Of a stretch of DNA of 43,435 nucleotides, positions 31,935 through 40,039 are shown one piece after another; position 1 is the stretch's first letter, and every line of letters begins with the position of its first letter. The stretch lies in assembly GCA_028292285.1 (NCBI GenBank), contig JAQGMP010000611.1, positions 1 to 43,435 on the forward strand, given 5' to 3'. Source of the DNA: Variovorax sp. Its GTDB lineage: Bacteria; Pseudomonadota; Gammaproteobacteria; Burkholderiales; Burkholderiaceae_C. Position numbers and translations under genes: made by a program. The notes beneath the pieces are model-generated. The model ran no database searches, had not been told where the DNA came from, and was given only the letters and a program-made list of their open reading frames with translations.

Positions 31935-32762
31935 ATGACCGACCCCCGCTCCTTCAGCACCGATGCACTCGCCCGTCACATGCTCGACGTGCGGGCAAGC
32001 CGCGCGACGTGCCCTGCACTCATCGCGAGCCATCCCGGCTTTTCCATGGAGGATGCCTACGCCGTGGCGGGCGCGATCGCCGCCCTGCGGACAGCCGCCG
32101 GCGAGCGTAGGGTAGGCCGCAAGATTGGTCTGACGCAGAAGGCCGGCTGGGCCGCACTCGGTACCGACGCGCCGATCTGGGGCCACGTCTATGACACGAC
32201 CTTGAAGCGAACCGCCGGCGGCGCAGCCCGCGTCGATCTGGGTACAGCCTTGGCGCCGCGCATCGAACCCGAAATCGGCTTCTGCCTGCGCACTGCACTC
32301 GACCCGGCCAAGCTCGACTACGAAAGTCTGCTCGATGCCATCGAGTGGGTCGCTCCGTGCTTCGAAGTCATCGATTCGCACTTCGAAGACTGGAAGTTCA
32401 AAGCGTCCGAAGCGGTGGCCGATTTCGGGGTTCACTACGCGTTGATCGTGGGCGCGCCGCTGCGTCTGCATGCGACGGAGCGCAACACACTGGCGGACAG
32501 GCTCGCAGACTGCGAGGTCGAGCTCGCACTCGATGGCAACGTGGTCCAGACCGGACGCGGTGCCAACACGCTGGGCCATCCGCTCGCCGCGCTAGCCGCC
32601 CTTGCGAAGGTGCTGGCCGGCCAACCCGACCAGCCGGCGCTGGAGCCGGGAGAGATCATCACGACCGGCACGTTGACCGCGGCTCAGCCCATGGCGCCAG
32701 GCCAGACGTGGTCCATGCGCGTCAAGGGACTCGAACTGGCTGAATTGAATCTCGCGACCTGA
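31935..32762 (+). CDS. 2-keto-4-pentenoate hydratase-like protein (FAH/MhpD family)
   Basis: A 275-aa protein of the fumarylacetoacetate hydrolase superfamily, closest in layout to the 2-oxo-acid hydratases MhpD/HpaH and related decarboxylases. Metal-binding acids lie in RIEPEIGF and in EVIDSHFEDWKFKASEAVADF; the GRKIGLTQKAGW segment and the TGRGANTLGHPLAALAAL block are typical. It would add water to, or dehydrate, a 2-oxo enoic acid that the aldolase upstream cleaves. It ends the rightward catabolic set. A short hairpin overlaps its stop codon. Confidence 0.9.
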   Translation: MTDPRSFSTDALARHMLDVRASRATCPALIASHPGFSMEDAYAVAGAIAALRTAAGERRVGRKIGLTQKAGWAALGTDAPIWGHVYDTTLKRTAGGAARVDLGTALAPRIEPEIGFCLRTALDPAKLDYESLLDAIEWVAPCFEVIDSHFEDWKFKASEAVADFGVHYALIVGAPLRLHATERNTLADRLADCEVELALDGNVVQTGRGANTLGHPLAALAALAKVLAGQPDQPALEPGEIITTGTLTAAQPMAPGQTWSMRVKGLELAELNLAT

Positions 32763-32776
32763 GCCGTTCGGGCTCA
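32760..32776. terminator. Short dyad spanning the two convergent stop codons
   Basis: TGAGCC-GTTCG-GGCTCA is a perfect 6-bp stem with a 5-nt loop. Its left arm begins with the TGA of the hydratase gene, and its right arm read in reverse begins with the TGA of the convergent gene. It may end both transcripts, but no T-tract is present. Confidence 0.45.
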
Positions 32777-33358
32777 CCGTGACCGCGCAGGTGCTTCACA
32801 CTGTGCTTCGAAGAGCCGTTGCGCATCCTGAGGGGTCGTGCGGCCGAAATAGATCCGCGAGACCTCCGCCTCCCACCATTGCGAGTCTCTGCGGCTCCAC
32901 GTCGGCATCGGACTCAGCAACTTGCCCACGTAAGCCCGGACGCGCTCGAACGGCACGCCCCTGTCTCGCCACACCGCAGCGGACGACGCTGTAAAAGTAA
33001 GCAGCGTGCAGGCCTGCTGCTCCGCGCTGCGGGCACCTGCCTCTTCGCCGGTGCCGGCATCCGGGTCGGAAGCGATGGCGCATTTCGCCCAAGCCCTCGG
33101 GCGGCTCCCCTGCACGTTCGTGCTGAAGCACCAGCCTGCGCCGCGCAGGGTTTCAAAGACCGTCTCGCGGCTCACGCACACCATGTCTTTCCTGTCGGTC
33201 GTTTTCGCACAAAGGCCGTTCAGAAACCGCTCGACTTCCGCCAGCTTGACGAGTGCGGCTTTTCCGGCGTTGACCTGTGCGAACGCCGACGTCGGCGCCA
33301 GCAGATGGACCACGAGCGCACCGCCGGCGATCGCTCTGAACAAGGTGGTGAAATTCAT
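32774..33358 (-). CDS. Secreted hypothetical protein
   Basis: A 194-aa protein with a clear signal peptide (MNFTTLFRAIAGGALVVHLL, then PTSAFAQ, cleavage about residue 27). The mature part has five Cys (LCAKTTD, MVCVSRE, GWCFST, AKCAIAS, QACTLL) plus one near the C-terminus, suggesting disulfides in the periplasm. It is not recognised as a named family. The ATG at 33358 begins the signal peptide; an ATG at 33385 is in frame but adds charged residues. It follows the binding-protein gene by 61 nt and converges on the hydratase gene. Confidence 0.75.
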   Translation of the reverse strand: MNFTTLFRAIAGGALVVHLLAPTSAFAQVNAGKAALVKLAEVERFLNGLCAKTTDRKDMVCVSRETVFETLRGAGWCFSTNVQGSRPRAWAKCAIASDPDAGTGEEAGARSAEQQACTLLTFTASSAAVWRDRGVPFERVRAYVGKLLSPMPTWSRRDSQWWEAEVSRIYFGRTTPQDAQRLFEAQCEAPARSR

Positions 33359-33419
33359 GCGCGGGCGATCATGCCATCGCAACATGGCGCATCCATGACG
33401 GCTCCAGCGTCGCGCACCT

Positions 33420-34571
33420 TCAGTCGATGAAGCTGCCGTTGCTGTTCAGCAAGGTCTGGCTGACGTAGCTGCTGGCACGTCCGTTGGCTTCGAAATCGAA
33501 TCGCCAGCCATCGAGGTTGGCCGCAACGCGTCGCTTGAACTCCGACAGAACGCGGGCGCGTCCCGGGTTCGGCCCCGCAGAGGCAATGACGGAAGCGGCA
33601 TAGCGGCCGCCGAGGTAACCGGCAAAGCTGGTCGGCGAGGGATCCTCGTCGAAATAGCGCTGCAGTGCGGCCCTGTAGGCACGCACCACCGCCAGCTTGC
33701 TGCCGCGTGGATCCGGCACGACGCGCGTGAAGATGATCGGCACCGACTTGCCCGGGTTGAGCTGCATGAAGGTGTTGGTGTCGACGTCGGACAAGCAAAC
33801 CACGTAGCGCTGCACTCCCCGCTTGCCGAGTCCGCGCGTGAACAGTGCCAGCTCGATGGCGCCACCCATGAAGAGCAAAAAGTATGGCGCGTTCGGATCG
33901 AGCCGGCCGCCCAACGATTCGAGATCGTGATCCGTGGGCACCGTGAGCACCCGCGCCTTGAGCTTCAGCCGTTCGATGATCTGCGCCGTACCCGGCTGCA
34001 ACGCGGCCTCGTATGCCGCGCTCGGATAGACGATGCCGAGCTCGGAGACGCCCATGGTCGCCAGTCCCTTGAGGACGTACCGGATCTGGTCTTCCCTGGA
34101 AGCGAACAGTGCAAAAAGGTTTGCGTTGCCGTCGAAGCGCGAGTCGGCAAGCCACGGCGCGACGTGCGCAATCTCGAGCCCGCTCCGCTCGGCCTGCTTC
34201 AAACTGGCGAGCGCAAGGCTTTCTCCGACGGTCCCGATCAGGGCGACCTGGGCAGTGTCGTTCTTGACGGTCTGGATGGCTCCCAGCAAGGCCGCATCCG
34301 AGCCGTCGAGCTCGATGAACTTCAGTTCCACACGCAGTCCCGTAGCGACTTTCAGCTCTGCGAACGCGAGCCGGAAACCGGTGGCGTAGTCGCGCGACAG
34401 CGCCTGCTGGCTCGGCGACATGTCCATGAGTTGCGTCATTTGAACCGGGGGCCCCTCCAGCGGCCGGCCGACCGGTGCAGCGGCAGCGGCGCGTGTCGAA
34501 AAGACCGTCAGGGCCGCGGCGCCGGCGGCGCTGCCGAGCAGTCGGCGGCGATAGGGACAAGGCAAATGCAT
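33420..34571 (-). CDS. ABC transporter substrate-binding protein (type I, branched-chain amino acid-like)
   Basis: A 383-aa periplasmic binding protein of the LivJ-like type I fold. The N-terminus YRRRLLGSAAGAAALTVF carries a twin-Arg signal, so Tat export is possible. Later segments fit the family: TGFRLAFAELKVATGLRVEL, the TAQVALIGTVGESLALA strand and the LGIVYPSAAYEAALQPG domain-2 opening, with a FAGYLGGRYAASVI hinge-side helix near the end. No permease or ATPase lies in the window, so it is an orphan or works with a system elsewhere. Ligand unknown. It ends 61 nt before the secreted protein gene. Confidence 0.85.
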   Translation of the reverse strand: MHLPCPYRRRLLGSAAGAAALTVFSTRAAAAAPVGRPLEGPPVQMTQLMDMSPSQQALSRDYATGFRLAFAELKVATGLRVELKFIELDGSDAALLGAIQTVKNDTAQVALIGTVGESLALASLKQAERSGLEIAHVAPWLADSRFDGNANLFALFASREDQIRYVLKGLATMGVSELGIVYPSAAYEAALQPGTAQIIERLKLKARVLTVPTDHDLESLGGRLDPNAPYFLLFMGGAIELALFTRGLGKRGVQRYVVCLSDVDTNTFMQLNPGKSVPIIFTRVVPDPRGSKLAVVRAYRAALQRYFDEDPSPTSFAGYLGGRYAASVIASAGPNPGRARVLSEFKRRVAANLDGWRFDFEANGRASSYVSQTLLNSNGSFID

Positions 34572-34663
34572 GGGTCGATGCTAGATACCTTTTGTGACAT
34601 CGGCGCTGGGGGGTTTGCGTGGCTGTCAGCAGTCTTCACGCGGCGGTGGCACCGGCCTGCGGA

Positions 34664-35272
34664 TCAAGCCTTCATTGGGGCTGCAGGCTCACCGAGCGAA
34701 AGCATCAGCCGGTTGGCCCAGTTGAAAAAGGCAGAACCATGGATCACATCCGAGATCGCCAGATCGTCCAGCCCGACTGCGCGCAAGGCCTCGACATGCG
34801 CCACGCCGAAAGCGATCGGCGTCGACGACAGCGCGACCGATGCCGCGACGATCGCGTCCCAGCGCACATCGAGCTTCGCACCGACGCCTTCGTCCAGCAG
34901 GCGCTGAATATCCGCCGAGCGCGGCGAAAAATGCGAGGCGAAGCGGGCATGCACAGACGCGCAGTAGATGCAGCCGTTGTAGCGCGACGTGGCGGCAGCG
35001 GAAAGCTCGCGCTCGGCCCTCGGCAAGCCGGCATCGGGGTTGTAGAAGATGTCCTTGTCGGTGCGTGTGCGTGCGCCGAGGATGTCCGGGTCGCGTGCGA
35101 GCAGCATGAAGTAAGGCGACTTGGCGCGCGACGCGTCGACCAGTCCGGCGAAGTGCCGTTCGGTCAATTCCGACTCCGGCAGCGGCTCGAGCCAGGGCAG
35201 CCATTCGAGTTCAGCTTGCGTGAAGGCATGGGGCGGCGTGTTGTCCGGATGCGAGAGGGTGCGATGGCTCAT
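34664..35272 (-). CDS. AhpD/CMD-fold alkylhydroperoxidase-like protein
   Basis: A 202-aa protein of the carboxymuconolactone decarboxylase/AhpD fold with the redox motif CIYCASVHARFASH, i.e. CxxC followed by the His relay. It fits the family I recall as 'alkylhydroperoxidase domain protein, Avi_7169 type'. In AhpD the CxxC pair reduces peroxides or a partner thiol. It is the third gene of a leftward set with a luciferase-like monooxygenase and a second CMD-fold protein, 11 nt downstream of the latter. The physiological substrate is unknown. Confidence 0.88.
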   Translation of the reverse strand: MSHRTLSHPDNTPPHAFTQAELEWLPWLEPLPESELTERHFAGLVDASRAKSPYFMLLARDPDILGARTRTDKDIFYNPDAGLPRAERELSAAATSRYNGCIYCASVHARFASHFSPRSADIQRLLDEGVGAKLDVRWDAIVAASVALSSTPIAFGVAHVEALRAVGLDDLAISDVIHGSAFFNWANRLMLSLGEPAAPMKA

Positions 35273-35283
35273 GGCGTGATCGT

Positions 35284-35928
35284 TCAGGCGGCGTTGAGAG
35301 AGTGGGTGTCGAGCGCGCGCAAGCCCGCGACCACGCGGATCTGGAACGACAGGAAGGCGACCAGCTGCGACAGCGTCACGATGTCGGTGGTCGACCAGCC
35401 GGCGTCGAGCAATGCCTGCAGATTCGCGGCCTTTGCATCGCGCGGATGGAACACCAGCAGATGCGCATGCGCGAGCGCCGCCGACAGTCGCGCACTGAAC
35501 ACGGCGCGATGGGCCTCGCCCGCCGCATAGCGCGGTCCGGGCTGGTCTTCGGCGCTGAGTGGCCCGGCCGGGAAACTCCCGTACGGGCCCGGCACGCCGC
35601 TGTTGACGGCGTTCGCAGCAGCTTCAGCCGACACGGCCTTCAGCAAACTCGGCGGTGCATCCTGGCGTGAAAGTCCGTCCGCATAGAAAGCGTTCAGCGC
35701 GTTCGGCCCGTGCAGGCCGGTCACGAACGCCGCGACGGCGAAGCGCTCCGCCAGAGTGAACTTCACTTCCGATGGCGTCGCCGTCGCCGCGGGCTCGAAC
35801 AGCGCGAGATAGCTCTGCTGCGCGTTCAGCCGCGCTTGCGGCCGATGCGCGCGAATGGCGTCGAGCGCGTCGCGCGGCTGAATGCCGAGAAGATGGTCGA
35901 TCACGTCGGGGATAGTGGTTGCGGTCAT
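35284..35928 (-). CDS. CMD-fold protein lacking cysteine (Avi_7170-like)
   Basis: A 214-aa protein of the carboxymuconolactone decarboxylase fold, matching in context the family I recall as 'CMD domain protein, Avi_7170 type'. Segments such as FTLAERFAVAAFVTGLHG and DAGWSTTDIVTLSQLVAFLS resemble AhpD helices. There is no Cys in the entire protein, so it cannot do AhpD thiol chemistry itself. The ATG at 35928 overlaps the monooxygenase stop by 4 bp (ATGA). It may be a structural partner of the CxxC protein encoded just downstream, or bind the monooxygenase product. Confidence 0.85.
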   Translation of the reverse strand: MTATTIPDVIDHLLGIQPRDALDAIRAHRPQARLNAQQSYLALFEPAATATPSEVKFTLAERFAVAAFVTGLHGPNALNAFYADGLSRQDAPPSLLKAVSAEAAANAVNSGVPGPYGSFPAGPLSAEDQPGPRYAAGEAHRAVFSARLSAALAHAHLLVFHPRDAKAANLQALLDAGWSTTDIVTLSQLVAFLSFQIRVVAGLRALDTHSLNAA

Positions 35929-37004
35929 GCGATGGTCTGAAGGGGGGAGGGGGATGAAAGGTCCGTCGCCGGTGTCGCTGGTGTCATGGCTGCCGTTGCC
36001 GCCTTCGGCCCGATCCAGCCGAACGCGGGCGCGACTTCGGTGGCGATGAGTTCGATCGACCGCAGGATATGGCGGTGCGGCGGATCCACCGAATGCACTT
36101 GGCAGACGAGGTCGGTCACGTGCGCGAGCGTTTCGTCGGCACGCAATGAAGCGATCACGTCGGCCGGCGTGCCCACATGCACGTCTTGCCACGCGATCAG
36201 TTCGTCCAGCGTCGCGTCGGCACGCGGCCGCGTCGCATCGGTCTGTCGCGCCAGGCTGCGGCGCAGCCCTTCGTCGGCCAGTCGACGCGCGACGGCGCGG
36301 TCGTCCGCGACGAACACCGAGCGCGAACCAACGATGCGCGGCACACGGCCCGTCGGCAATGCGGCAAGGTAGGCCTCGATGATCGGCATCTGCAGGTCCG
36401 CCAGCGTCGCGTGCGGCGCGCCTGGCAAACGCGGCTGCGTACGCGACAGCATCAGGCCGTCGCCCGCCCGCCCGGCGCGGGTGCCGCCGCTCGCCGAAAA
36501 GGTCGCCTGCCAAATGCGGTCGAGCAGTTGCGGCGACGATGGATAGAGCCGGTCGCCGCCTTCCAGCGGCCGTCCCGCCCAGGCTTCGCGCACGACAGCG
36601 AGATGCTTCGCGAACACCGCCGCGCGCTGTTCGCTCTCCTGTCCGAAAGCCGTGAACGACGAAGGCGTGCCGCCGGTCCCGACACCGAGCTCGAGCCGCC
36701 CACCGGAGATGAGGTCGAGCACCAGCGCGTCCTCGGCCACACGCACCGGGTTCTCCAGCGGCAGCGTGACGATGCCGGTGCCGAGCCGGATGCGCTGCGT
36801 GCGTGCCGCCACCGATGCGAGAAAGACCAGGGGCGACGGCAGGCCGCCCTCGGACTCGTGAAAGTGATGCTGCGCCACCCACGCCGAATCGAAACCGAAG
36901 GCCTCGGCATGGATGATTTGCCCGGTCACCAGGCGATAACGCTCGGCCGCGGTGGCGTCGTCGAGCAGCCTGCTGAAAAAACCCAGGCGTTGAAGTTTGG
37001 ACAC
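35925..37004 (-). CDS. Luciferase-like FMN-dependent monooxygenase (KPN_01858-like)
   Basis: A 359-aa bacterial luciferase-family monooxygenase. Typical segments are FGFDSAWVAQHHFHESEGG, RIRLGTGIVTLPLENPVRVAEDA, the LDLISGGRLELGVGTG flavin-site run and the AGRAGDGLML loop. These enzymes use reduced FMN and O2 to oxidise small organic or organosulfur compounds. The family that travels with two CMD proteins is the one I recall as KPN_01858. A GTG at 37004 is the start. It heads the leftward operon and diverges from the DUF4126-like gene across 262 bp. The substrate is not known. Confidence 0.88.
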   Translation of the reverse strand: MSKLQRLGFFSRLLDDATAAERYRLVTGQIIHAEAFGFDSAWVAQHHFHESEGGLPSPLVFLASVAARTQRIRLGTGIVTLPLENPVRVAEDALVLDLISGGRLELGVGTGGTPSSFTAFGQESEQRAAVFAKHLAVVREAWAGRPLEGGDRLYPSSPQLLDRIWQATFSASGGTRAGRAGDGLMLSRTQPRLPGAPHATLADLQMPIIEAYLAALPTGRVPRIVGSRSVFVADDRAVARRLADEGLRRSLARQTDATRPRADATLDELIAWQDVHVGTPADVIASLRADETLAHVTDLVCQVHSVDPPHRHILRSIELIATEVAPAFGWIGPKAATAAMTPATPATDLSSPSPLQTIA

Positions 37005-37266
37005 GGTCGAAATTCCCTTGATGCGCCGCAGAGCGAGCCAGGAAATCGTAGCCAGTCGGGCGCCGCGGTGGCACCGAATTCAGAGGATCGATATGCGGAA
37101 TTCAGATACCTCGCCGCGCGCGTGACGTGTGCGGTCGCGGAAACGAAGTGCGCTTGATTTGCAGCCCGGTGCTCGCGCCCTACAGGCGATCGAGGCCCTC
37201 GCCGCCAGTTGCAGGAAGCAAGACCCGAGACCATTGCCACCTCGGTGTTGCTTACAAGATGGAACC

Positions 37267-37749
37267 ATGAAACTCCCCGAATTGCTCTCGTCCGCCCTGA
37301 TCGGTGCCGTCGCCAGCGCGAGGTCGATGACGCCCATGGCCAGCATTGCGGTGGCCCGGCTTCTTGGCCGTCGCACGCCGGGACACCTCGTCCTGCTCGA
37401 CCGGCCTCTGTTCGAGTACGGCGCCCTGGCGATGGGCGTCGGTGAGTTGTTCGGCGACAAGATGAAAACCGCGCCGGACCGCACTGTGTTCCTGGGACTG
37501 CTGGCACGCGTGATGAGCGCAGGCATCGCGGGCGCTGCCTTGGCGCCGCGGGGTCAGGAGCAAGCCGGTGCTGCAACCGCAATCGGCACGGCAGTACCCC
37601 TTGCGTATCTCACACTGGCGGGCCGTGAGCGTGCCATGGCGCGCATCGGTCAGACTCGCAGCGGTCTGATCGAAGACGCGCTGATCGTTGCCGCCGGGCT
37701 CGCGATCGTGGCGCTGTCGGTCAGGCGAGGCCGACTTGTCCGGGAGTGA
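37267..37749 (+). CDS. DUF4126-like small membrane protein
   Basis: A 160-aa predicted membrane protein with about four hydrophobic segments, among them LLSSALIGAVASARSMTPMA, FLGLLARVMSAGIAGAALA and DALIVAAGLAIVALSV. The ARSMTP and ELFGDKMKTAPDR segments fit proteins annotated DUF4126, whose function is unknown. The ATG at 37267 is chosen because the frame upstream lacks membrane character. It has only a weak purine stretch (GATGGAA) upstream. It is followed after 102 bp by an anion-channel-like gene. Confidence 0.72.
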   Translation: MKLPELLSSALIGAVASARSMTPMASIAVARLLGRRTPGHLVLLDRPLFEYGALAMGVGELFGDKMKTAPDRTVFLGLLARVMSAGIAGAALAPRGQEQAGAATAIGTAVPLAYLTLAGRERAMARIGQTRSGLIEDALIVAAGLAIVALSVRRGRLVRE

Positions 37750-37801
37750 ACCGGCACGCGATCGAAGGTCGGCAGGGAGCGTGGGTTTCAGGCGTGGGCG
37801 G

Positions 37802-37830
37802 CGCATGCATGTCGCATGCGCGTCGCATGC
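37802..37830. repeat. Three CGCATGC repeats at 11-bp spacing
   Basis: CGCATGC occurs at 37802-37808, 37813-37819 and 37824-37830, each 11 bp from the last. Each has the palindromic core GCATGC. The array ends 21 bp before the preferred start of the SLAC1-like gene, so it may be a tandem operator read on one helix face. Confidence 0.6.
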
Positions 37831-37851
37831 AAACGCTCATACGATACGGAG

Positions 37852-38895
37852 ATGCCCGCATACCCGAGAACCGGCGACCCGATCGAAGCAGCAAGCCAGG
37901 AAGCATGCGCAAGATCAGCGCCCGTACCAGACTCCCTCCTCTCCCACCTTCCCGTAGGCCTCTTCGGCGCGGCCACCGGCATCGGAGGTCTCGGTGCTGC
38001 GTGGCGTCTCGCGCACCTGCAGTACGGCATGCCCGCCTGGATCTCCGAGGCGCTCGCCGCGCTGTCGATGCTCGTGTTCGTCGCGCTGGCTATTGCCTAT
38101 GCGGCCAAGGCGGTGATCGCCCCCGGTGCGGTTCGGGCCGAGTGGGCACATCCGGTCAGCGGCAACCTGTTCGGGCTGGTGCCGATCGCCTTGATGCTGC
38201 TGCCCATCCCGTTGGTGGCATGGACGCCTCGCCTGGCGACCACGCTGTGGGCGCTTGGAGCGATCAGCTGCCTGATATTCACGGGCCTGAGACTGTTTCT
38301 TTGGATGAGTGCGCGCCAGCAGGTCGAAACGGCACTGCCCGCGTGGATCATCTCGGTCGCGGGGCCTCTCAATCTGCCGATCGCGCTGCCTGCGCTCGGC
38401 CTTGTCGACAACCTGCACGAACTGGCCATGTTCGCATTCGCGATCGGAATCTTCTTCGGGCTGCTGGTATTCATGCTGGTCTTCTCGCGTCTACTCTTTC
38501 AGACGCCACCGCCCGTTGAAGCTTTGCCCGCCCTGCTGGTACTGACTGCTCCTTTCTCGATCGGCTATTCAGCTTACCGAATCGTCATGGGAAGTGACAA
38601 TGCAGTGGGGCAAAGCCTGTACATGGTCGGCTTGCTTCTGATCTGCGTGCTGATCGCACTGCTTCGGCATCTGCCGCGCTGCTGTCCGTTTCGGGTGTCG
38701 TGGTGGGCCGTGAGTTTTCCGCTTGCCGCTGCCACGGTTGCGGCATTGCACTTCGCGGCGGCCATGCCGAACGTCGTCAATCAAAGTGTTGCCGTGCTGC
38801 TCCTGGGCATCACGACGTTGATCGTGTTGTGGCTGATGGTCCGAACGATCCGCGGCCTTGTTCGAGGCGAGCTGCGGCAGTTGATCGGCGCTTGA
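37852..38895 (+). CDS. SLAC1/TDT (TehA-like) family transporter
   Basis: A 347-aa membrane protein with about ten hydrophobic segments, the size and layout of the SLAC1/TehA (tellurite-resistance/dicarboxylate transporter) family of anion channels. The first segment HLPVGLFGAATGIGGLGAAW is the familiar opening, followed by AHPVSGNLFGLVPIALMLLP and the family-like TALPAWIISVAGPLNLP. The physiological anion is unknown (malate, nitrate, chloride, sulfite and tellurite are known in relatives). An ATG at 37852 directly behind CGGAG is preferred; the ATG at 37816 lies in the GCATGC repeat array. Confidence 0.85.
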   Translation: MPAYPRTGDPIEAASQEACARSAPVPDSLLSHLPVGLFGAATGIGGLGAAWRLAHLQYGMPAWISEALAALSMLVFVALAIAYAAKAVIAPGAVRAEWAHPVSGNLFGLVPIALMLLPIPLVAWTPRLATTLWALGAISCLIFTGLRLFLWMSARQQVETALPAWIISVAGPLNLPIALPALGLVDNLHELAMFAFAIGIFFGLLVFMLVFSRLLFQTPPPVEALPALLVLTAPFSIGYSAYRIVMGSDNAVGQSLYMVGLLLICVLIALLRHLPRCCPFRVSWWAVSFPLAAATVAALHFAAAMPNVVNQSVAVLLLGITTLIVLWLMVRTIRGLVRGELRQLIGA

Positions 38896-39039
38896 AGTGG
38901 CGTTGCCTGCATGGGCGAGTGAGCGACCGAGCGCGAAGATTCGCTTGTTGCCGTATGGCGCAACCCCACTGACAGTTTTCGCATGAGCACATGCTGAAAC
39001 CTTCGTGGTCAAGCGGCGCGAAGCGATCTAGGCTGCTGC

Positions 39040-40029
39040 ATGACCTCTCCAATTTCCTTCCGCCGGCGCAACATGTTGCAAACCGGTGCCGGCGCACTCG
39101 CCGCCGCAGCCGTCCCCACATTCTCGTGGGCACAAGCACCTGCCGCACCCGCCAAAACCGTGCGCATCGGCTATCAAAAGTTCAACACACTCAACATCCT
39201 CAAAGGCACCGGAAGTCTCGAAAAAGCATTGGCCGCCAGCGGCGTCACGGTCGAGTGGCGCGAGTTCCTGGGCGGCAGCCAGTTGTCGGAAGCATTGGCT
39301 GCCAACGCCATCGATTTCGGCCACGCTTCCGACGGCATCGGCGTCTTTCAGCAGGCCAGTGGCAAGGGCCTGGTGTACCTCGCGGCGGAGAGCCCGTACC
39401 CGGGCGGCGTCGGCTTTCTCGTGCCGAAAGACTCGCCCATCGAGACGGTGCGCGATCTCAAGGGAAAGAAGGTCATCACCGGCCGCGGCTACAACACGCA
39501 GTACGTCTTGATCAAGGCATTGCAGGCGAACGGGCTGCGCTATGAAGACATCGAGTCCGTCTACATCCTGACCGCGTCCGACAGCGTGGCGGCGTACCAG
39601 TCGGGCAGCGTGGCCGCGCTCGGCTTGTGGGATCCGTTCCTGGCCGGCGCCCAGCTCGCGACCGACTCGCGGCTGCTGTTCGACGGCACCGGCTTGAGCG
39701 GCAACCGCACCTATCACTTCGCACAGCCGGAGTACGCCCGTGCCAATCAGGCCACGCTCAGGACGGTGTTCGCCGAACTGAAGAAGGCCAACCAATGGGC
39801 GCAGGGCAACCCGAAAGCAGTGGTGGAACTGCTGTCGCCGCAACTCAAGGTCGAGCCGAAGGTGCTGGCGCTCGCAACCGAACGCCGGCAGTGCGGCGTG
39901 GTCGCATTGACGCCGGAGATCGCGCGCGAGCAGCAAGGCCTGGCCGATGCCCTCGCCGACCTCAGGCTCATCCCGAAGCCGATCGCGGTGAAGGACGCTT
40001 TCCTGAATCTGGACCTGGGGCTCGTTTGA
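39040..40029 (+). CDS. Aliphatic sulfonate (SsuA/TauA)-type ABC substrate-binding protein
   Basis: A 329-aa type II periplasmic binding protein. The N-terminus FRRRNMLQTGAGALAAAAVP is a probable Tat signal. The mature protein starts VRIGYQKFNTLNILKGTGSLE, then VEWREFLGGSQLSEALAANAIDFGHASDG, shared with SsuA-type sulfonate/taurine binding proteins. No permease or ATPase is adjacent. It lies 10 nt before a flavoenzyme of the sarcosine oxidase family and forms a rightward set with it and a ketopantoate-reductase-like gene, so an amine or N-methyl amino acid could also be the ligand. The upstream 144 bp contain nothing recognisable. Confidence 0.87.
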   Translation: MTSPISFRRRNMLQTGAGALAAAAVPTFSWAQAPAAPAKTVRIGYQKFNTLNILKGTGSLEKALAASGVTVEWREFLGGSQLSEALAANAIDFGHASDGIGVFQQASGKGLVYLAAESPYPGGVGFLVPKDSPIETVRDLKGKKVITGRGYNTQYVLIKALQANGLRYEDIESVYILTASDSVAAYQSGSVAALGLWDPFLAGAQLATDSRLLFDGTGLSGNRTYHFAQPEYARANQATLRTVFAELKKANQWAQGNPKAVVELLSPQLKVEPKVLALATERRQCGVVALTPEIAREQQGLADALADLRLIPKPIAVKDAFLNLDLGLV

Positions 40030-40039
40030 CGATGCGGCG

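Noticed and set aside
35929-37074. Long minus-strand extension upstream of the Cys-free CMD protein
   Set aside because: It is a second frame over the luciferase-like monooxygenase with Arg-rich translation; the real start is the ATG at 35928.
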